Of a DNA stretch of 64,000 bases, positions 57,956 through 64,000 are shown piece by piece (within the stretch, counting starts at the first letter, position 1; each line of letters begins with the position of its first letter). Both the position numbers and the translations under genes were made by a program. The DNA lies in contig NC_068558.1 in NCBI RefSeq assembly GCF_022201045.2, positions 11,685,501-11,749,500 of the forward strand, written 5' to 3'. The stretch is from Citrus sinensis. Its lineage: Eukaryota > Streptophyta > Magnoliopsida > Sapindales > Rutaceae. The notes under the pieces were generated by a model, which saw nothing but the letters and a program-made list of their open reading frames with translations, had not been told where the DNA came from and made no database searches.

Positions 57956-60900
57956 TAGGGATGACAATTGTACCCATAAACCCACAAACCTGCCCGCTCC
58001 GGGTAATTTTTCCCATTGAGGGTGGGTTTAGTATTATAAATTAAAACCCGCACATAGATGTGGGTGAGTTTTATATTGACCGTATATCCGGTGGATACCG
58101 CATGGATATCTGCAAGACCCGCAATATGTTTTAAATATTTTTAATAAAAAATTTTAATTTAAACCCTGTATAAAGAAAATTATGCAATTATTCAAAATGT
58201 ATAAAGGAAATTGCAATTAAAATCAAATTTGCAAATAGTCAAAGGCCTAAAGCCAAAGTTGTGTATGTGTGTACAGTGTATATGGCCCATACACCCATCT
58301 CCCACTCAACCATTCTAAAGTGATAAACTGATAACTTAAAGCAAATAAAGGCATTTCCCCTTTTGAGTCTTTGACTTAGCCGCACACGAGCTGACCATAT
58401 TCTTCATCTCTATCTTCAATTCTTCATTCAACATTCTTTTCTTCTTCAACCCGAGCTTGTGAGTTGTGACAGTGAGCCAGCCCCCAAATCTCTTCACTGC
58501 CAACAAGGACGTGTCATGCTGTTGCAACTGCTTGGGTACCATTGCTGTTGCAGCTAATTTTACAGTCGTGGAAGGTACGAAATTCTTATGCCTTTCCTAA
58601 CAATTTGTAACTAATTTTGTTGCTTAATAAACATGCCAGCTAAGTGAAAAAATAGCTTACAAATGTTTATTGAATTGAATTGAAATTTTAATTTTCGTCT
58701 CTTTGTAAATTTTAATTTTAAGCAGATATTCAGACTTAAAAACATTTATTGAATTAAATGAGATGATGCATGATGTAGTATTTTATTTAACTCCGATCAA
58801 TTTAGTTAAAAAATTTAAAACTCATAACGTCAACAATCTATTAATTTTGTTGCTTTTGAGTTGATTATGTAAATAGTCAGGCTAGTGTAAATTGCTGAAT
58901 TCGATTGCTAATTTTTCATCTTATCTTTACTTAATAAACATGCCTGCTAATCCAATATCTTATATGATTTAAAATAACTTAAAATAGCAAGTTAATTGAT
59001 ATAATTTAATTTAGCTTATTTAAAATTAGCATGCATAATTTTATACTTTCGGTTAGCTTAACTTGTTAACTCGAAAATCAGTATTCTTGTATATTGATTT
59101 AGAATCTATTGAAATTTTTAAGGTAAAAGATGGAGCAAGCCTTTGATCTCAGCGACAATAATTCGCCTACAACAAGAACAAAGTTTAGATAGCTTCAAAC
59201 CAATCTCCAATAACATGTGAAGAACTTGCAGACATTGAAGTAGCTTCAACCCAAACTCCAATTTCAGTACATGAAAAAGATATTGTTTTTGGTGATACTG
59301 AAAATAGTAAATTGACTAGTGATGTTTGGGAACACTTTAAAAGACAAAAAGTTGGTGGGAAATTAGAATACATAGCTGTTTGCAACTACTGTCATAAGAG
59401 ATTAAGTGCGAAGCGTAAAAATGGCACCAGCCATTTACGCACTCATATGGGGTTGTGTTTTATGCGGTCGAAACACACAGTTGAGTCAACTCAAAAGCAG
59501 CTGCAAGCTAAGAAAGAGAGTGGAAAATGTAAAGTATCCACATTTTCTTTTAATCAAGAAACTTTAAGGAAAGAGCTTGCAAATATGATAATTATTAATG
59601 AGTATTCGCTGAATATGGTTGAACATTGGGCTTTTAAAAGATTCGTTGGTTCTCTCCAGCCAATGTTTATGTTTGTCTCTCGTAACACAGTAAAAAGTGA
59701 CATATTAAAAATTTATGACTATGAGAGAGCCAAAACAATGAACTTGTTGGACTCAAATCGGAGTAGAATTACGATTACTACCGATATGTGGACTTCTGGT
59801 AACCAGCAAAAGGGATTTATGCTATAACATTACATTTTATTGATGATAATTGAGAGCTGCAAAGTCGTATCATTAGGTAGTTTCTAAACTAAATTACTAA
59901 GTCTATTTTATTTTTAATTTTTATATTTATTGCATGATACTAATAATTTTTTTAAAATTTAGGTTCTTATACGTGCTACGTGCACATACTACTGAGGTAC
60001 TCTCTGAAGCTTTGGTGTCATGTTTGCTTGAGTGAAATATTGACAGTAAGTTGTTTACTTTGACTTTCGATAACGGCACCACAAATGATGTCATGATTGA
60101 TATCTTGCTGGAAAAGATATATAGTAGTTCCCTTTCTTTGAATGGGGATTTATTTCACATGCGTTGTGCTGCTCATATATTGAATTTAATTGTGAATGAG
60201 GGGATAAGTGTGATTAGTGATAGTATTGAGAGAATTCGTAATAGTGTTTTATTTTGGTCTGCCACACCTAAAAGACAAGAACATTTTATGGGACTGCTCG
60301 TAAATGTAATATTTCTTGTAATAGAAATCTAGTTTAGGACTGTAAGACTAGATGGAACTCTACATACTTAATGCTTGATAGAGTTTTGGTTTTCAAAGAA
60401 GTATTTCCTCGTTTGAAACAACAATAATCGTTATACAAATTTTTACCCATTGAAGAAGATTGGGTTTTTGCTAAAGAAATTGAAGATAGCCTTGAATCAT
60501 TTTATGAAGTGACTACGTTGTTTTCTAGGACTAGATATCCAACAAATAATATTTACTTTTCAAGCATTTGTGAGATTAAATTGTCAATTTATGAGTGGAC
60601 GTATTCTAATTGTGAAAAAATCGAGCATAGCTGACTTAATGATTGGAAAGTTTGAAAAATATTGGAGTGTTGTTCATGGATTCATGGCTATGGCAGCTGT
60701 TTTGGACCCTAGATTTAAGATAAAATTAATTGAATATTATTTTGACTTGCTGTATGGAGATGGTGCTAAAAAAGAGATTAAGAATGTTCGAAGCTTTTGT
60801 TATGATATGTTGAAAGATTATCAAGCTAGGTGTAAGTCAAAAGAAAATTCACAAGTTCCAGTTCAAGCTTCAGTTGCTTCATCATCTCGAGCTGTGGTAG

Positions 60901-62047
60901 CTCATTCAAAACTTGGGAAACGTTTGGCTAATTTTGATGCTTTTGTAGATCAAAGTGGTGGTACAACCCATGTTAAATCAGAATGGACTATTATTTGGAA
61001 GAATCTATTATTCCAAGATCTGAAAATTTTGATATACTTTGTTGGTGGAAAACAAATGGATCAAAATATCCAACTTTGCAAGCAATTGCAAGATATGTGT
61101 TAGCCATTCTGGTATCTACTGTTGCATTCGAGTCGGCATTTAGTACTGGTGGTAGATTTGTCTCTCCATATCGTAGTAGACTTCATCCAAAGACATTGGA
61201 AGCTTTAATGTGTGCTCAAAATTGGTTGTGTTGAATTTGATAGTATGCAAATGTATTTTTACTTCAATAGAGTATAATATCTATTATACTTTACAATTTA
61301 CAAATTTATAATCATCTATATTTTTTTCTTGATATACTTGTTACTTAGAGATGCATATTCTTCTAATAAAGCAGGAAATAGCAAATTCTCCGAAGATGAA
61401 GATATTGTTGATGAGGTAAAGAATTAAGTTTCTTTAACTTAATTCATTGATTATTATATACCTATTATAATTTTGTATGTACTATTTTTCTTTAACTTAA
61501 TACATAAATTATTTCATTATTATAATTTTTTTCTCCGAATTAGTATTTGAAATATTAATATTAATTATTATTGTAGGCGTTGTGTTGGATGGGTGCTTGT
61601 TGCGGTGAATGAAATGAAGTATCTTCTCTTGGAGCTTGTTTTAAATGATGATATGAAATATAATTGTTATTTTTAGATACTAATTTGTGTTTTTTAAATG
61701 GATTTGTGTAATTTATACTTAAATTTGAGAATGTGTTGGATTGATGTTGAAATTTTAATTTTTCATTTACATTGGTTAAATGTAAAATTGAGTATGTTAT
61801 GTAGAATTTGAGGTTATTATTATAAATTTATATATTAAATATTTGTGATTTTAAATGTAGAAACCTGCAAAAAATCCGTTGGGTACCATTGCGGGTTTAG
61901 TAATTGTCAAAATCCGGTGCGGGTGGGTTTTCTTAAAAAAATTAAAACCCGTTGCGGGTTGCAGCTGGGTTTGGTAATTTAAATTTTGTGTGGGTTTGTG
62001 TTTGGTAATGGCAAACCCGTTGCGGGCGGTGCCCATTGCCATCCCTA
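57956..62047 (+). mobile_element. hAT transposon with BED-finger transposase
   Basis: The termini are TAGGGATGACAATTG on the left and CATTGCCATCCCTA on the right, inverted and imperfect as in plant hAT elements. Flanking octamers ATCAAGAT (57948-57955) and ATCAAGGC (62048-62055) agree at six of eight positions, a decayed eight-base duplication. Subterminal regions carry repeated AAACCCG/CGGGTTT motifs near both ends, likely transposase-binding repeats. The transposase inside is broken. The element sits within the gene-like fragment and so postdates its capture. Confidence 0.88.
59130..61234 (+). pseudogene. hAT (Ac-like) transposase, inactivated
   Basis: An ATG at 59130 opens a short N-terminal frame that shifts near 59190. 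The BED zinc finger follows from about 59312 (DVWEHFKRQKVGGK, then C-x2-C-x13-H-x3-H). Next come ITTDMWTS with the first catalytic-type Asp, LTFDNGTTND with the second, and RCAAHILNLIV. After several breaks a segment with MAAVLDPRFK follows, and last the hAT dimerisation domain (STVAFESAFSTGGRFVSPYR, then LEALMCAQNWL). The longest pieces are 59312-59827, 60051-60332, 60570-61103 and 60983-61234, in different frames. Stops and frameshifts make it inactive, but the domains are still easy to read, so decay is moderate. Confidence 0.87.
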
Positions 62048-62711
62048 ATCAAGGCACAATTAATGGGTGCTGCAAGATTTGATCTTGCTGAGGTTATTGC
62101 GAGGCAAGGTAGACGACTTGCATTTGGTTGGGATTTGAATGATGATGATGAACAATAACTAAAAGGGTTCCAAGAAAAATAGTGTTAACGATTGAGATTT
62201 GACAATAATAAAGGGATTAAAAATAGTGCTCTTCAAAAGAGAGTTGAAAGTGGTGAAAAAGTAGTGCATTGAGGGCAATAAACTTGGAAGATATGAAGTT
62301 TCTTCTTTTTTGTCAATTTTTCTTGATAAGCTTCGTTGTTTGGTAGATAATTGAGGTTTTTGTTATAATTATTCTCTCTCCCCACTTCAATCTTTATTTA
62401 TTTATCTTTATTGTACAATTGTTGATTTTGCATTTTATAATAATGTACTACTTCATATTATGCAAAATGCAACTTAGAGCAGAGGTTCTGCTCCTCCACC
62501 ACCAAACACACAAATGGCCAATGAGATTTGGCTATAAAAAGCCAACTTTGCCTTGCAAATTTTCACACAATTCTTGACAAAGAAATGAATTGCTTTGTTG
62601 GTTCTTTTACTACTCTTAGCTTCTTTCACTTTAATTTTTTAAAGTTCCTCTTTATCTACAATCTTTGCATACAAATCCATAATAGTTTCTAACTGTTAGT
62701 TTTTGTTATTA

Positions 62712-62714
62712 ATC

Positions 62715-62746
<32 letters not shown>

Positions 62747-62747
62747 C
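62712..62747. repeat. (TTA)n microsatellite
   Basis: About eleven TTA/TAT repeats form an uninterrupted trinucleotide run inside the right-hand part of the Mutator-like element. Confidence 0.9.
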
Positions 62748-63007
62748 AGTAGTTTGACATGGGTATTTTAGTATTTCTATTACATTTACGCAATGTTTAG
62801 AGTCAAATATTGGGCAATAATAAATTGTAGATGCTTATAGCCTTTTTAACATTAAGAGTATTTTGGACATTTCGTCAGTTCACTAACGGTCAATGAACGG
62901 AACTACTAATAGCAGGGGAGGTATGTAACAATACGGACAAACTTGTCATCTAGACGTAAATATGTCAAACCTTAGTGAAGGTCCCTAAAAATTACCATTT
63001 GATTTGT

Positions 63008-64000
63008 TGGTGGTTTTGATAGAAGAGGACATGTGTAGGTGAAGAGATTTGACAGGCAAATTATGAGTCAGTAATTGAAACACGTCAATTAATGACAGGT
63101 TAAGAAATGACCTACTTAGGAAAAATGACTCATGCATGTTAATTATTGATAGATCTAATAACATTCTAAATGATTGGTGACATCATGTTTATACACATAC
63201 ATACATACATATATATACCACTTTTTTTTAATTACATGAGTTAGGTGTTAGTTAACTTTATTTTATTTATTTATTTAGGCATTTAGCCTAATGGTAATTT
63301 GTTTCTCCTCTATCTATGTTAACATAGTTCGAACCTAAACCTCTTATTTTTCAGTTTAAAAGATTTCACCAACTGAATTAATTGACATCTATGTATGTTA
63401 CTTGACATTATTTTCTATTATTAATGTGATAATTTTTGTCCATCTTATATCACTCGGTTTGTATCCCAATTATGTAAATGTAGTTGTACTAAAAAAAATA
63501 AGTGGATAGAAATGATAGGGAGACTTTTTAATTTTCCCTTTTCTTTTTCAAAGGGGAGACTTTTAATTAACTTTGAACAAATCCTTTTGAATTTTGAATT
63601 TCACGTTTTCTTTGTTCACTGAACAACCATAAAGTTCAAATGCAGATAGCCTATTAATAACATATTTAAAATTTTAATCGTTCATCTCCTATTTTCTAGT
63701 TCAATATTAATTGTAAAGATTGTACATAACCAATTATTTTAAATTAATTAATTAGTAAAGTTGTACACAAAAAATTATATTAATTGTTCATATCCTATTT
63801 TCTAGTTCAATATTAATTGTAAAGATTGTACATAACCAATTATTTTAAATAAATTAATTAGTAAACTAAAACGCATCATTGGATATCCGAATTGATATTC
63901 AATAATAATTAACATAATAATTTATCAATAATTAATGAAGAAGTTTACATAATAATTTATCAACTTGCACTAAGTAATTTGTTTATTAATTCTAAAATGT
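63008..64000. other. AT-rich intergenic end of the window
   Basis: No gene is visible. Short CATA repeats lie near 63196-63215. Confidence 0.6.
63681..63865. repeat. 106-bp direct tandem duplication
   Basis: The copies begin at 63681 and 63787. Both contain CTATTTTCTAGTTCAATATT and AAGATTGTACATAACC with very few differences. The second copy is partial. It is intergenic. Confidence 0.9.

Larger units (their letters stand above)
57877..62158 (+). pseudogene. Gene-like fragment split by the hAT element
   Basis: Sequence at 57880-57955 and 62048-62158 reads as one coding-like piece once the hAT element and one target copy are ignored. The left part encodes GYLALEFEILEFIRN with a one-base shift before LKAFSIK. 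The right part continues in frame with LMGAARFDLAEVIARQGRRL and FGWDLNDDDEQ, then a stop at 62156-62158. The amphipathic pattern looks like a real protein. The spacing of its RFDL motif faintly recalls plant PTST/FLO6-like proteins, but that is a guess. It is most likely a piece of a host gene carried inside the surrounding Mutator-like element. Confidence 0.4.
52225..62996. mobile_element. Probable Pack-MULE-like element, split by later insertions
   Basis: Two inverted segments of about 90 bases face each other at 52225-52318 and 62905-62996. Both contain variants of AGGTTTGAC(T/A)TATTTACG, AGATG(G/A)CAAG and CCTCCCCTG(T/C). Just outside are TTTTAATTTGT (52214-52224) and ATTTGATTTGT (62997-63007), which match at 9 of 11 bases, a Mutator-like target duplication with some decay. 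Without the copia and hAT elements inside, the original would be about 1.5 kb. It carries a gene-like fragment and no transposase. Inverted termini at these distances could also be two unrelated solo ends of one family. Confidence 0.5.

Overview
This window is nuclear DNA from a flowering plant, most likely a woody eudicot. The genes have many short GT-AG exons in AT-rich introns, several proteins start with plastid-type transit peptides, the protein families are plant-typical (tubby-like F-box, ZDP, MBF1, PNGase A), and the space between genes is full of plant transposons. The species cannot be fixed from sequence alone.

Host genes in order: uroporphyrinogen decarboxylase (minus, 734-4633, six exons); two single-exon PNGase A genes tail to tail (plus 7670-9508 intact; minus 10736-12617 frameshifted); a Rab3GAP non-catalytic-subunit-like gene (minus, 13441-17340, eight exons); a plastid protein, best guess pTAC10 (plus, 18944-20668); a possible small secreted protein gene (minus, 21448-23056); a DNA 3'-phosphatase of the ZDP type (minus, 29620-35001, twelve exons); two tandem copies of an uncharacterised zf-XS-like zinc-finger gene (plus, 35558-37210 and about 39655-40620); MBF1 (plus, 42500-44294, four exons); and a tubby-like F-box gene (minus, 48340-51715, four exons). 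For UROD, Rab3GAP2-like, ZDP, MBF1 and tubby I worked out exon borders by hand, and the reading phases close exactly. The host genes are unlinked housekeeping functions (tetrapyrrole synthesis, N-glycan turnover, membrane traffic, plastid transcription, DNA repair, transcription), so no operon-like logic is implied.

The remaining sequence is mostly mobile DNA. It holds a tRNA-derived SINE with a 17-bp target duplication (6002-6330); a Mutator-like element with a 9-bp duplication and a decayed DUF1985-type gene (23277-26440); a smaller relative of the same family (26952-29054) carrying a CpG-rich array of 52-bp units and further palindromes; a copia 3' relic in the last ZDP intron; a 1.8-kb fold-back element with 800-bp arms (37180-38958) that supplies the end of the first zf-XS-like gene; a Tourist-type MITE (41317-41589); a non-coding LTR element with a hAT-type MITE nested in its 3' LTR (45077-47533); and a nested block at 52225-62996. 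In that block a probable Pack-MULE-like element with a gene-like fragment was later hit by a copia element and by a BED-finger hAT transposon.

The most unusual material is the Mutator pair with its shared TGTCGCACCA motif and hairpin-unit array, the fold-back that reshapes a host gene, and the three-layer nest at the right end.
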